DNA of 64,000 nucleotides from the NCBI GenBank assembly GCA_913060505.1, contig CAJXRQ010000002.1:124001-188000 (forward strand), read 5' to 3'. This document shows, in pieces, positions 27,037-34,918 of the stretch. The position numbers were made by a program, and so were the translations under genes. This stretch comes from an uncultured Desulfovibrio sp. (GTDB lineage Bacteria > Desulfobacterota > Desulfovibrionia > Desulfovibrionales > Desulfovibrionaceae). Every line of letters begins with the position of its first letter. The stretch's first letter is position 1. Under the pieces are notes generated by a model. The model searched no databases, was not told the DNA's origin, and worked only from the letters and a program-made list of their open reading frames with translations.

Positions 27037-28098
27037 TTATCCCCCCCAGTCCTTTACGTTGGGCCCCCAAGGTGCGCGGGTTCTGCTTGGCTTTTTCCTT
27101 TTTCTTTTCTTTTCGCCAGTGAGGAAGTCCGTAAGGGTTTCTATGTCCAGATTGTATCCAAAGAAAATACTGCCATCGGAAATGTCTCCTCCTTTATCAG
27201 AGCTCCATGGATATGAGTTTGGAGCATAACTGGTATAGGCTAGGATGAATCCCCCAGGGGACCAATCGTAATACCCGAAACCGTATATAAAGTCCGGGTC
27301 ACCCGCGGAATGTTTGGAAGAGTCCGGGTAGATGTTCCCCTGACACCAAAAACTGAATTTTCCCCATATGGGGACTGAAACGCCCAGCCCAAATGACTGT
27401 TTCCACCACCGTCCCTTTTCAAATTCCGGTGTCAGGTTGTGGGACACCCAGCCGAGGATGCTGGCATCTTTTGAAGGATGTAAAAAGCGAGTAACCGGTT
27501 CCGGCATTTCGTAACGGTATGTTGTCGTTATCGTCCCTGCATTTATGTCAGTGAACTCTTCGCCTACATCCGGATTAAATCGATTGCCGGAATAGTTTGC
27601 ATATTCCAGACTCAGGGTGTCCGGTGCATAGTTGGCTACCCCGAAGCTGTAACTGAAGTCCGGTTCATACCCTTGTTGATACTTGGGTTCCACGTATTGG
27701 TAGAATGTGACCCGGGCAAAATATGGGGAGATGCCGTTGAACGAGAGTGTTTCCGTAACCGTTTGTTTATGCATTTTTTTTTTGGTAACGCCATTCTGGT
27801 GTTGTTGCCATGACGGAGAGACCGAAGTTGTATAACCAACGTTGGCGGAAATTTCCCGAGCTAACGCAGCACCAAGAGAAGGTGCCGGATCCTTGTGGCG
27901 GCTGGCATCAATGGTAAATGAGCGACTGAGCAGATCGAAAAAACTCCAGGATGGTTTTTCTTCAATCGCGGTTTCCAGCTCTCCTTTTGGGATATCTCTG
28001 ATATAGGGAGACTCGGTGCCTGCAAAGCCAGGGGAGCAATACAGGATGCTCCAGAGAAGCACAGGTAGTGTTATGATCCAGACTCTTGGTACGACCAT
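27037..28098 (-). CDS. Probable outer-membrane or secreted beta-rich protein, family not recognised
   Basis: 353 residues from ATG 28098; an ATG at 28134 lies inside the upstream gene. Signal peptide with a typical AGT cleavage area near residue 26. The mature part alternates aromatic and polar residues (FARVTFYQYVEP, FSYSFGVANY, DTLSLEYANYSG, FSFWCQGNIY, FIYGFGYYDWSPGGFILAYTSYAP), the pattern of amphipathic strands in a beta-barrel or beta-sandwich. It ends in a basic tail rather than an aromatic residue, which is unusual for an outer-membrane barrel. Its place between DUF3131 genes suggests an export or surface-attachment role. Confidence 0.55.
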   Translation of the reverse strand: MVVPRVWIITLPVLLWSILYCSPGFAGTESPYIRDIPKGELETAIEEKPSWSFFDLLSRSFTIDASRHKDPAPSLGAALAREISANVGYTTSVSPSWQQHQNGVTKKKMHKQTVTETLSFNGISPYFARVTFYQYVEPKYQQGYEPDFSYSFGVANYAPDTLSLEYANYSGNRFNPDVGEEFTDINAGTITTTYRYEMPEPVTRFLHPSKDASILGWVSHNLTPEFEKGRWWKQSFGLGVSVPIWGKFSFWCQGNIYPDSSKHSAGDPDFIYGFGYYDWSPGGFILAYTSYAPNSYPWSSDKGGDISDGSIFFGYNLDIETLTDFLTGEKKRKRKKPSRTRAPWGPNVKDWGG

Positions 28099-28099
28099 G

Positions 28100-29437
28100 C
28101 TACATCCGCCCCTGGATTTTAAGATAGGGACCAAAAACCTTGAAGTGGAGAATTTCGAGGATTACGCCGTTGGTATTGCAGGTAATGGCTTTGTTGATGC
28201 GGTTGTCATTTTCATAGGATCCTGCATAGAAGCCGTCTTTTTCCGTTTTCAGAGCGAGCACTTTTTTCAACAATCTTGGGCTATAGTCTGTTGTGTAGAG
28301 ATAAGCCCATCCCAAAGCAGCCTTGGTGCTAACGGTTCTCCAATCTTCGGAGCGAAGTCCTTCGCTGGTCAGACTTGCCCAGGGAATTCCGTCGCCGAAT
28401 ACGGTATTGTAAACAAAATACGGATCTTCATCGAGAGCGGTTTCCGTTACTGCCGTGACTATTCCTGTCCGCTCGAAACGTTTTCTCTGCGCCTGGTAGA
28501 CTCGATAGGAAAATTCTTTCGAATAGTGGTCCCAACCGAATTCAATACCATCGAGAATGTAGGGCTCACTTAAAGTGTACGTGTGCGCTCCGAATTGGCT
28601 TGGTGTCCGGATATCCACCGGGACTTCAACACCTTCAACGTCCACGAATCCTGTATAATCGAGATAGTTGTATGCCTGACTGACGTCGAATCCGAGAAGA
28701 GCGAAGGATTTGGAAACGTATTCTTCATATCCGAGTCTGCCTTCCTGATGAACTTCTTCCCGGCCATTTTTTCGGCTAGTTCCATACATGACTCCATTTC
28801 GGAACATTCGCGCGAATTTCCAGCGGGAGACCACTGCACGGACTTTGGGAGTAAAGTCGTTATAGTCGTAGAGAAGGACATTGAGAGGCACGCAGAGTCT
28901 GCCTATATCGAGGGCACTCCAACCTATACCTTTTTCCGTGGCCTGATTTTGGTAGTCGGTCATTGATAGTGTTTTCGTATTATATGTCTTGTTCGGCAGT
29001 TCGTCGTTGTACAAAGGAATTTGAATAAGTGAATCCAGAGCACTATCAATACGTTTTTTGAACTCGGATTCGGTTATGATCCCGAACCTGTAAACGGCTA
29101 TGGTAGCCAACAGATAACTTGAAGAGTCCCAAAGGGTCGTAAAGTTGAAACCTTTGACCGAGTCCGCGAGTCCTGTTTGTGCATTCGTATTGTTTTTAAA
29201 ATATTGCCATGCGGTTTTGGCTATCTTGTGTTCGTCTTTAGAGAGAGGACCATGCTGTGACGGCGGGATATCAGGTGTTATTTCCACTTGAACCACTGTA
29301 CTGGTATCGACTTCGACTGTTTTTATACCAATGTGGCTCAGGTCAGTGAGCATGAAGATTATGGCCCCTGTGCTCAGAAGGCCCAGGATTATGGCGAGTT
29401 GGCTGCGCGCCTGTAAAAGAGCTTCCTTGAATTTCAT
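28100..29437 (-). CDS. Membrane-anchored DUF3131 protein (paralog 5)
   Basis: 445 residues from ATG 29437, which overlaps the glycosyltransferase stop (ATGA). Unlike the other copies it has an uncleaved-looking N-terminal TM (about residues 13-33, LAIILGLLSTGAIIFML) and so should be an inner-membrane protein facing the periplasm. Domain features: TAWQYFKNNTNAQTGLADS, TLWDSSSYLLATIAVYRF, LPNKTYNTKTLSM, GWSALDIGRLCVPLNVL, EGRLGYEEYVSKSFALLGF and CNTNGVILEILHFK. The coupling to the polymerase-like gene makes it the copy most likely to sit next to the nascent chain. Confidence 0.8.
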   Translation of the reverse strand: MKFKEALLQARSQLAIILGLLSTGAIIFMLTDLSHIGIKTVEVDTSTVVQVEITPDIPPSQHGPLSKDEHKIAKTAWQYFKNNTNAQTGLADSVKGFNFTTLWDSSSYLLATIAVYRFGIITESEFKKRIDSALDSLIQIPLYNDELPNKTYNTKTLSMTDYQNQATEKGIGWSALDIGRLCVPLNVLLYDYNDFTPKVRAVVSRWKFARMFRNGVMYGTSRKNGREEVHQEGRLGYEEYVSKSFALLGFDVSQAYNYLDYTGFVDVEGVEVPVDIRTPSQFGAHTYTLSEPYILDGIEFGWDHYSKEFSYRVYQAQRKRFERTGIVTAVTETALDEDPYFVYNTVFGDGIPWASLTSEGLRSEDWRTVSTKAALGWAYLYTTDYSPRLLKKVLALKTEKDGFYAGSYENDNRINKAITCNTNGVILEILHFKVFGPYLKIQGRM

Positions 29438-31248
29438 GATTGTGCCAGCCCTTTGCCGTTTGACCACAGGGCGGCTCTGACAATGACAAACAGGGAGTTC
29501 ATGTTAAGGAGCGACCAAAAGGCAGCAATGATGAAGCCCATGAGGTCGTATTCATAGCCGAGAGCTATCCTGCCGAGGTACCAGAAGATTCCGAGGACGT
29601 TCAATGCGATCATGCTCATCTGGGGAATGACCAGATTGAGGTGCGTACGCTGTTCACTCGTTTTGGGCGTTACTTTGAATTTGATCTGTTCGCCTTTGAG
29701 CATCGTCCATATTGCTTTGAGGTTGAGTGGGAAGAATGCGACATAGTACTGGACATCGCGCAGAGTGTTTACGCCCCATGTCCCTATCATAAAGGTCAGT
29801 TGGCTTATAAGTTGGAACGAAAGAATGTGGATGAAAAAATCGAGATCGAATCCGTTTACCGGGACAATGTTGGTGAAAAAAAAGACCGCCGGTGTAATGA
29901 GGAATATGACCATCCAGAATGCTGCGAAATAGGAGAAGATTGAAGCGAAGTACATGGTCTTTTGTCCCAGCGAGAGCCCGGACTTGCCGAGTGGGTTGTC
30001 TCTGCGCAGCAGATCCAGTGTGCCTCCCGCATACTTGAAGCTTTGCGTCAGGTAGGCCAGAACATCTTGGGGAGATAACATTTTGGATACCACTTCCGGG
30101 TGATATACGGATTTCCAGTGGTGAGTCTGGTCTGCATGGAGCAGCAGGGAAGTATAGATGTCTTCAGAAACGTGGTATTTGTATGGAGTTATTTCCGTTC
30201 CCGCCATGAATGCTCGCCCTGCACCAATCCCAAGCGCATCACGAAGTTCTTTGGACTCCATTTTCGGTATCACTTCGTTGATGTGGTTTTCCAGCTCCTC
30301 ACCATATCGTATGAGAGCCGCGCGTTGAACTGCTTCCCGCCGGTGAAGCGATCCCGCGCCACAACAGAATGTGGCGTTATAATTCATTCGCCTCCTGAGA
30401 ATGCAGTCGTAAAACATTCTGGGGTCACTTCCAAAGATATCCTGATTGATTTTGACTGGCCCGATAATTTTTTCGATGGCTTTTCCCAACCAGCTTCCCG
30501 TTAGGCCGATTTTGTTTGCCATCCAGTCCCTGAGGTGTGTGCCTTCAACTGTGTCGTAGAACCATTGCGGGGTTTGAACCCATGCAACATCGGGATTCCG
30601 GAAGTAACCCAAAGTGTTTTCAAGAAAATTGGGGAACGGACGTGTATCTGCGTCAAGGATAACGAGGATATCGCCAGCCGTACGTTCCATTGCGTTGCGA
30701 AGATTGCCAGCCTTGAACCCTTGATTGTCCTCACGTGTTATGTAGTTTACTCCTTCTTCCCGGGCTACAATCTGCATGGCATCACGTTTTCCATCATCCA
30801 GGACATGGATTGTGACTTCGATAGGGGATGGGGAACGCATTTGTTTAGCATCCCGAATGCTGTATCGTACCAGTTCGGGGTCTTCGGTATACGTAGGTAG
30901 AAAAACATCGATTCGCAGTGGACGGTCTTTCGGCAACCTGTCCTGTTCAGCCAGGATATCGTTGACATACCTGACTGGAGGTGAAACCGGAACGTCCCGA
31001 TGCTTCCATAAGTTGATGATGAATAGCGTTGTACTCAAAAATGCCATGGTTTCGGCAAAAGCCAACGGGATGGCGAACCACAAAGCATTGGTGTTCAGGG
31101 AGTAAAACCAACGCCAGTGGAAGTACCATATGCCGATGCCGATGTTGATGGTAGCAAGGTATTGGTACAGGAATTCCCTAAACGGCGAAAAGGGGACCGC
31201 CTGATAGGGACGCCTGTGTTCATATTTTGAAAAGTAGAACCGTTCCAT
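29434..31248 (-). CDS. Cellulose synthase-like (BcsA-type) family 2 glycosyltransferase
   Basis: 604 residues. Two N-terminal TM segments (about 30-90) precede a GT2 domain with IDVFLPTYTE, VLDDGKRD, ILDADTRPFP and VSEDIYTSLLL, then four to five C-terminal TM segments. The order is that of processive synthases such as BcsA. The QxxRW motif expected after the SED motif reads QSFKYAGGT, and no PilZ (c-di-GMP) domain follows; the C-terminus ends in membrane helices. It likely makes and extrudes a glycan of unknown sugar, with control by the STAS/RsbW-type genes next to it instead of PilZ. Confidence 0.88.
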   Translation of the reverse strand: MERFYFSKYEHRRPYQAVPFSPFREFLYQYLATINIGIGIWYFHWRWFYSLNTNALWFAIPLAFAETMAFLSTTLFIINLWKHRDVPVSPPVRYVNDILAEQDRLPKDRPLRIDVFLPTYTEDPELVRYSIRDAKQMRSPSPIEVTIHVLDDGKRDAMQIVAREEGVNYITREDNQGFKAGNLRNAMERTAGDILVILDADTRPFPNFLENTLGYFRNPDVAWVQTPQWFYDTVEGTHLRDWMANKIGLTGSWLGKAIEKIIGPVKINQDIFGSDPRMFYDCILRRRMNYNATFCCGAGSLHRREAVQRAALIRYGEELENHINEVIPKMESKELRDALGIGAGRAFMAGTEITPYKYHVSEDIYTSLLLHADQTHHWKSVYHPEVVSKMLSPQDVLAYLTQSFKYAGGTLDLLRRDNPLGKSGLSLGQKTMYFASIFSYFAAFWMVIFLITPAVFFFTNIVPVNGFDLDFFIHILSFQLISQLTFMIGTWGVNTLRDVQYYVAFFPLNLKAIWTMLKGEQIKFKVTPKTSEQRTHLNLVIPQMSMIALNVLGIFWYLGRIALGYEYDLMGFIIAAFWSLLNMNSLFVIVRAALWSNGKGLAQS

Positions 31249-31265
31249 GCTGTCCCTTGCTGTGA

Positions 31266-31598
31266 TTAGAAATTGGCAATGCCAGCCTCTTCGGAGTCAA
31301 ATATTTCCAACACCTTATCCAGACGGGTAAGTCGCAGCATTTCCATAATCTGATCTGCCACGCAGCAGAGTTTGACATCGCCTTTCACCCCCACCCGGCG
31401 CAACGCGGAAATGATCGCTCCCAGACCTGAACTGTCGATAAACGTCACTTTGGACAGATTCAGAAGAATGCGTATTTTTCCTGTGGTTATCTGTTGTATG
31501 AGATCGTCTCTGAATTTAACAGCCTGGCTGGCATCCAGGCGGGATTCCTGAGGCTGGAAGCTGACGATATCATCGTATTCCCGCATGAGCATTTTCAT
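31266..31598 (-). CDS. STAS-domain protein (anti-anti-sigma factor type)
   Basis: 110 residues, a single STAS domain with the phosphorylatable-serine motif TFIDSSGLGAI near residue 55, and LDASQAVKFRDDL before it. Such proteins are phosphorylated by RsbW-like kinases and dephosphorylated by SpoIIE-type phosphatases, and bind partners only when unphosphorylated. It lies 17 bp before the BcsA-like gene, so the synthase itself or its complex is a plausible partner, as for SypA in Vibrio fischeri polysaccharide control. It is paralogous to the STAS gene at 33507. Confidence 0.88.
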   Translation of the reverse strand: MKMLMREYDDIVSFQPQESRLDASQAVKFRDDLIQQITTGKIRILLNLSKVTFIDSSGLGAIISALRRVGVKGDVKLCCVADQIMEMLRLTRLDKVLEIFDSEEAGIANF

Positions 31599-31610
31599 TA
31601 GCTTTCTCCC

Positions 31611-32360
31611 TTATGCTTTGAGATTTCTGTGCTCCAGTCTGATGCGCATAACGTCGGCGAACATTTTGAGGGCATCCTTGATAGGGCTAACCTTGGACCC
31701 CTCCATGTGTTGCCATTTTACCGGTATTTCCTTGATGCAGTATCCCAGTTTGTTGGCCAGATACAATTGTTCCACATCAAAACTGAATCCGAATAACTTT
31801 TGACGCTTCGCAATTTCGTGTCCGGCTTTGCGACTGAATGTCTTGAAACCGCACTGTGTGTCCCTGATTCCGGAAATTGCGAACATGCCAACCACTGCAT
31901 TAAAAATCATACTCATCAAATCGCGGTAGAACGGTTTCTTTTCCACTTCTGATTCTTGCAGTCTTCTTGAACCAATGACCACGTCACATCCGGATTCAAG
32001 GACAGGTAGAAATTTTTCAATTTCTTCAATCGGAGTAGAAAGATCCGCGTCGGAAAAAAGAATGTATGTGCCTTGCGCCTTGAGAATCCCTCTGGCCACG
32101 GAAAAACCCTTGCCGACGTTTTTCACGTTTTCCATGATCGCACTGACTTTCTGGTTTTTCATCTCTTCACCATAGATGTCGATTGTTTTGACAACTTCCG
32201 TGGTCCAATCCATGCTGCCGTCGTCGACAATGATGATTTCACTTCTGTATTGCTGCTCGGAAAGGTAGTCTTTGACCCTGTACAGAGTGTCAGCAATACG
32301 TTCCTGCTCATTGTATGCAGGAATTACAACGGACAGGTAAATCGCATCATCGTTTGCCAT
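31611..32360 (-). CDS. Family 2 glycosyltransferase, polyprenyl-phosphate sugar synthase-like
   Basis: 249 residues from ATG 32360 (gaggcg upstream). Motifs: LSVVIPAYNEQERI, EIIIVDDGSMDWT, GKGFSVARGI, ILFSDADLSTPI, DVVIGSRR, IRDTQCGFKTFSR and IKEIPVKWQHMEGSKV. This is the dolichyl-phosphate glucose/mannose synthase-like pattern; there is no membrane segment. It should charge undecaprenyl phosphate with a hexose on the cytoplasmic side. The two small SMR genes beside it and the GT39 gene at the other end of the run would supply flipping and transfer. Confidence 0.85.
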   Translation of the reverse strand: MANDDAIYLSVVIPAYNEQERIADTLYRVKDYLSEQQYRSEIIIVDDGSMDWTTEVVKTIDIYGEEMKNQKVSAIMENVKNVGKGFSVARGILKAQGTYILFSDADLSTPIEEIEKFLPVLESGCDVVIGSRRLQESEVEKKPFYRDLMSMIFNAVVGMFAISGIRDTQCGFKTFSRKAGHEIAKRQKLFGFSFDVEQLYLANKLGYCIKEIPVKWQHMEGSKVSPIKDALKMFADVMRIRLEHRNLKA

Positions 32361-32367
32361 TTTCGCC

Positions 32368-32724
32368 TCACTTCTTGGCTGCCAGTCCGACTCCAAAGGA
32401 TATGACAAGAATACCGCTCCAGCGAATCAGGGATATCTGGTCCCCGAACATCCACCATGAACCCAAGGCAACAAGGACATAACCGGAACTTAAGAGTGGA
32501 TACGCATAACTAAGATCCAGTCTGGCCAGAACCGCAACCCAAACCAGCATGGCGATCCCGTATGAAATGAGTCCCGCAAAGACCCATGGCTGGAAAACCA
32601 TTTGGAAGATAAGCAGGATGCCTGGTGGCCCCAGATCGCCTAATTGAATCATTCCCATTTTCATGAACAGTTGTCCCAATACTCCGAGTACTACCGAAAT
32701 GATTACCAGCAAGTATGATTTCAT
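32368..32724 (-). CDS. SMR/ArnE-ArnF-like small membrane protein (flippase subunit candidate)
   Basis: 118 residues, four TM segments, with SMR-family marks: SVVLGVLGQLFMKMG (TM1), ARLDLSYAYPLLSSGYVLVALGSWWMFGDQIS (TM2-loop-TM3) and a final IRWSGILVISFGV. The SYAYPL motif is typical of ArnE/ArnF and DMT proteins. Located between the sugar synthase and a second SMR gene, the pair most likely flips an undecaprenyl-phosphate-linked sugar, as ArnE-ArnF do. Drug efflux is the main alternative but fits the context less well. Confidence 0.8.
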   Translation of the reverse strand: MKSYLLVIISVVLGVLGQLFMKMGMIQLGDLGPPGILLIFQMVFQPWVFAGLISYGIAMLVWVAVLARLDLSYAYPLLSSGYVLVALGSWWMFGDQISLIRWSGILVISFGVGLAAKK

Positions 32725-32733
32725 TCGGAGCCC

Positions 32734-33084
32734 CTAACTCCTGGATATCAGGATGATGCCGAAGATTATCGTTGCGATTCCTGTCCAACGGTGGAATGGA
32801 ACCGTTTCTCTGAACAGGTATTTCGAGAAAAGTGTAACCAGGACGTACCCCAAGCTCATCATGGGGTATGCCAGGCTGAGTTCCATTCGGGAGAGAACAA
32901 GCAACCAGGTAAACGCTCCCAACCCAAGAGTCAGAATGCCGAGCAGGAAATACGGCGTCATAACAGCCGTATAGATGGGCTTGCCATCGGAGAGGCGTGC
33001 TTTGATTTTATTTGCCGCCAGTTTTTGTAAGATTTGTCCCATCGTGGTGAAAGTTACGGAGACGACTACAAGCAAATACGCCAT
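32734..33084 (-). CDS. Second SMR/ArnE-ArnF-like small membrane protein
   Basis: 116 residues, four TM segments: TFTTMGQILQKLAANK in TM1, YFLLGILTLGLGAFTWLL, MELSLAYPMMSLGYVLVTLFS and FHRWTGIATIIFGIILI. It is related to but clearly distinct from the neighbouring SMR protein, with 9 bp between the genes, as expected for a heterodimer like ArnE/ArnF. The longer basic linker after TM1 (NKIKARLSDGKP) is its main difference. It follows the RsbW-like gene by 6 bp. Confidence 0.8.
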   Translation of the reverse strand: MAYLLVVVSVTFTTMGQILQKLAANKIKARLSDGKPIYTAVMTPYFLLGILTLGLGAFTWLLVLSRMELSLAYPMMSLGYVLVTLFSKYLFRETVPFHRWTGIATIIFGIILISRS

Positions 33085-33090
33085 TTCCTG

Positions 33091-33507
33091 TCACCTCAAT
33101 CGTTTTTTCATGGTGAGTGTATTAACGCTGTTGTTACTGCTGTAGGAAACGGAATCCATGACTTCCTTGATGATGAAAAGTCCGTATCCATTCGAAGGAA
33201 GCTTTTCGAAGTCGGGAGGCGGTATTTTTTCCGGCGAGAATCCGATACCGTTATCCTCCACTTTGACTGTCAGCATGTCTTCCGTAACATTCATGATCAA
33301 GCCAATTGCATTGTCCCCATGGGATCGGGAGTGCTTGATGGCGTTGGCCAGCGCCTCTCCCACGGCCAGTTCAATCTGATCTCCCATCCTCGTGTCCACG
33401 CCGCTTTTTGTGCGAAACTCGGCAACAAGTTTTGCCCCCATAATGAGGTTTTTGATGTTTGGTTCAAAACGAACCGAAAGTTCGAATTCCCGATTGGGCA
33501 ATTGCAT
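33091..33507 (-). CDS. RsbW-like anti-sigma/STAS kinase (HATPase_c_2)
   Basis: 138 residues with the GHKL-type small-kinase motifs: IELAVGEALANAIKHS (N-box), VKVEDNGIGFSPEK (G1) and SNGYGLFIIKEVMDSVSY (G2). This matches RsbW/SpoIIAB-type proteins that phosphorylate STAS antagonists. Its start overlaps the STAS stop by one base (TAATG), a classic kinase-antagonist pairing. No sigma factor gene is in the window, so it may sequester some other target, or act only on the two STAS proteins. Confidence 0.88.
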   Translation of the reverse strand: MQLPNREFELSVRFEPNIKNLIMGAKLVAEFRTKSGVDTRMGDQIELAVGEALANAIKHSRSHGDNAIGLIMNVTEDMLTVKVEDNGIGFSPEKIPPPDFEKLPSNGYGLFIIKEVMDSVSYSSNNSVNTLTMKKRLR

Positions 33508-33854
33508 TACTCCTTAAGGCTTTGCACTGCTGATTTTACGTCAGGATAGATTTTGAAAACGTGATCGAGACGAATCAGGGCAAAGACCTGTTGGATTTTT
33601 TCAGTCATGTTGGCTAACCGCAGATCGCCACCGCGGCGGGAGGCATGGCGTAATGACGCCAAAAGAGCACCCAATCCGGAACTGTCTATAAAGGAAATCT
33701 GCCCGAGGTCGGCGATAATGAAGGGCGTGTCATCAAGTAGGGATCTCATTCTGTTTTTCACAGGCAGAGCTACCGAGGCATCAAAACGTCCTTTCAATTC
33801 TATTACGATGGCTTTCCCCGCAGAGTATTCGTTGAAACCAAGGGGTTCACCCAT
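33507..33854 (-). CDS. STAS-domain protein, first gene of the polysaccharide run
   Basis: 115 residues with the STAS core GRFDASVALPVKNRM and ISFIDSSGLGALLASLRHASRRGG. Ribosome site aaggag about 8 nt before ATG 33854. A 91-bp AT-rich gap separates it from the metallophosphoesterase gene, so a promoter for the whole downstream run may lie there, though no clear -35 box was found. It is the natural antagonist for the overlapping RsbW-like kinase gene. Confidence 0.88.
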   Translation of the reverse strand: MGEPLGFNEYSAGKAIVIELKGRFDASVALPVKNRMRSLLDDTPFIIADLGQISFIDSSGLGALLASLRHASRRGGDLRLANMTEKIQQVFALIRLDHVFKIYPDVKSAVQSLKE

Positions 33855-33945
33855 GTATATTCTCCTTTTGCCATGGTAGAAGTCTGGGTATAAAATATAG
33901 TTAACATAGTATTAGTTCGTGTGCAGCCCCCGGCAAAAAAAATAA

Positions 33946-34893
33946 TCAAAGTTTTTTGAGCGTATGAATCGTGATTTCCGGCGGGCAATTCAAGCGTGCC
34001 TGAACAGCTGAGCAACCAACACCTCGCCCCGTATAGCCTTTCATTTTTTTATACTTCCATGCTCCGCTGCACATATATCGGGGGCATGCTCCGTGCGTTA
34101 TTATGGGGATTTTTCCGGGCAGACATATTTGTCCCCCATGCGTATGACCGCAAAGATAGTAACTGACATTCTTTTTTTCAGCCTCGCGATAAACCTCGGG
34201 ACTGTGGGCAAGAAAAATGGTGCACGCATCGTGCGGTATTGCAGAAAAGGCTTTGTCGATGTCATCCGTTCCATAGAAATGAGGATCATCTATACCTGCC
34301 AGATGGAGTTCTTCACCATTCCGTTTCAGTTCAATGGAATCATTTAATAGAACGTGTGCTCCCGCGGCATCAAAGTATGGAACTTCTTCGATGTAATCAT
34401 GATTTCCCATAACAGCATATATTCCCAGTTTGCACTGCAAAACATCCAGCAATGTCAACATCTTGTTGCCACATGCTTCATATGGGCCATAAGTCAGGAA
34501 TCGATAGTCGCCAGTCAGGACGCAGAGGTCGAATTCCAGTGTGCGAAGGGTTTCCTGCAGTTTTTTACCTCCATCAATGAAACCGTCGATATGTATGTCG
34601 GTTAAATGAAGGATTCGTAATCCGTTGAAGGAGGCCGGTAACCGTTCAAGTTCGGCATCTATATTTTCTACCTGAAAATTCAGACTTTCCTTTTCGCATC
34701 GTGTTGTAAGCCCTGTGAGGCGGAGGCCTATGCGTGCCGCGGTGGCAATGGCTCCAAGATTTTCGAAATGCAATACCCCCCGTCCGCTCCCAAACATGCT
34801 TGCGGCAAAATCAACCTGAATTCTCAGTCTTTTGGCAAGCGTTTGTTCTCCTAACCTTTGTGCCAAATTAAGAAATTGGTCTTGTGTGATCAT
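33946..34893 (-). CDS. Calcineurin-like metallophosphoesterase (YkuE/YaeI type)
   Basis: 315 residues from ATG 34893; a longer frame to 34950 overlaps the preceding gene. Metal-site motifs appear in order: HLTDIHIDG, VLTGDYR, AVMGNHDY, IFLAHSPEV and CGHTHGGQICLPG. The layout matches the YkuE/YaeI branch, which includes envelope-associated enzymes acting on lipid-linked or cyclic phosphodiesters. The ~90 residues before the catalytic domain are helical and unassigned; no signal peptide is seen. The substrate is unknown. It lies between the phosphatase regulator and the STAS-led run. Confidence 0.85.
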   Translation of the reverse strand: MITQDQFLNLAQRLGEQTLAKRLRIQVDFAASMFGSGRGVLHFENLGAIATAARIGLRLTGLTTRCEKESLNFQVENIDAELERLPASFNGLRILHLTDIHIDGFIDGGKKLQETLRTLEFDLCVLTGDYRFLTYGPYEACGNKMLTLLDVLQCKLGIYAVMGNHDYIEEVPYFDAAGAHVLLNDSIELKRNGEELHLAGIDDPHFYGTDDIDKAFSAIPHDACTIFLAHSPEVYREAEKKNVSYYLCGHTHGGQICLPGKIPIITHGACPRYMCSGAWKYKKMKGYTGRGVGCSAVQARLNCPPEITIHTLKKL

Positions 34894-34918
34894 TGCATTT
34901 CTCGATGTTCTCGGTTTA

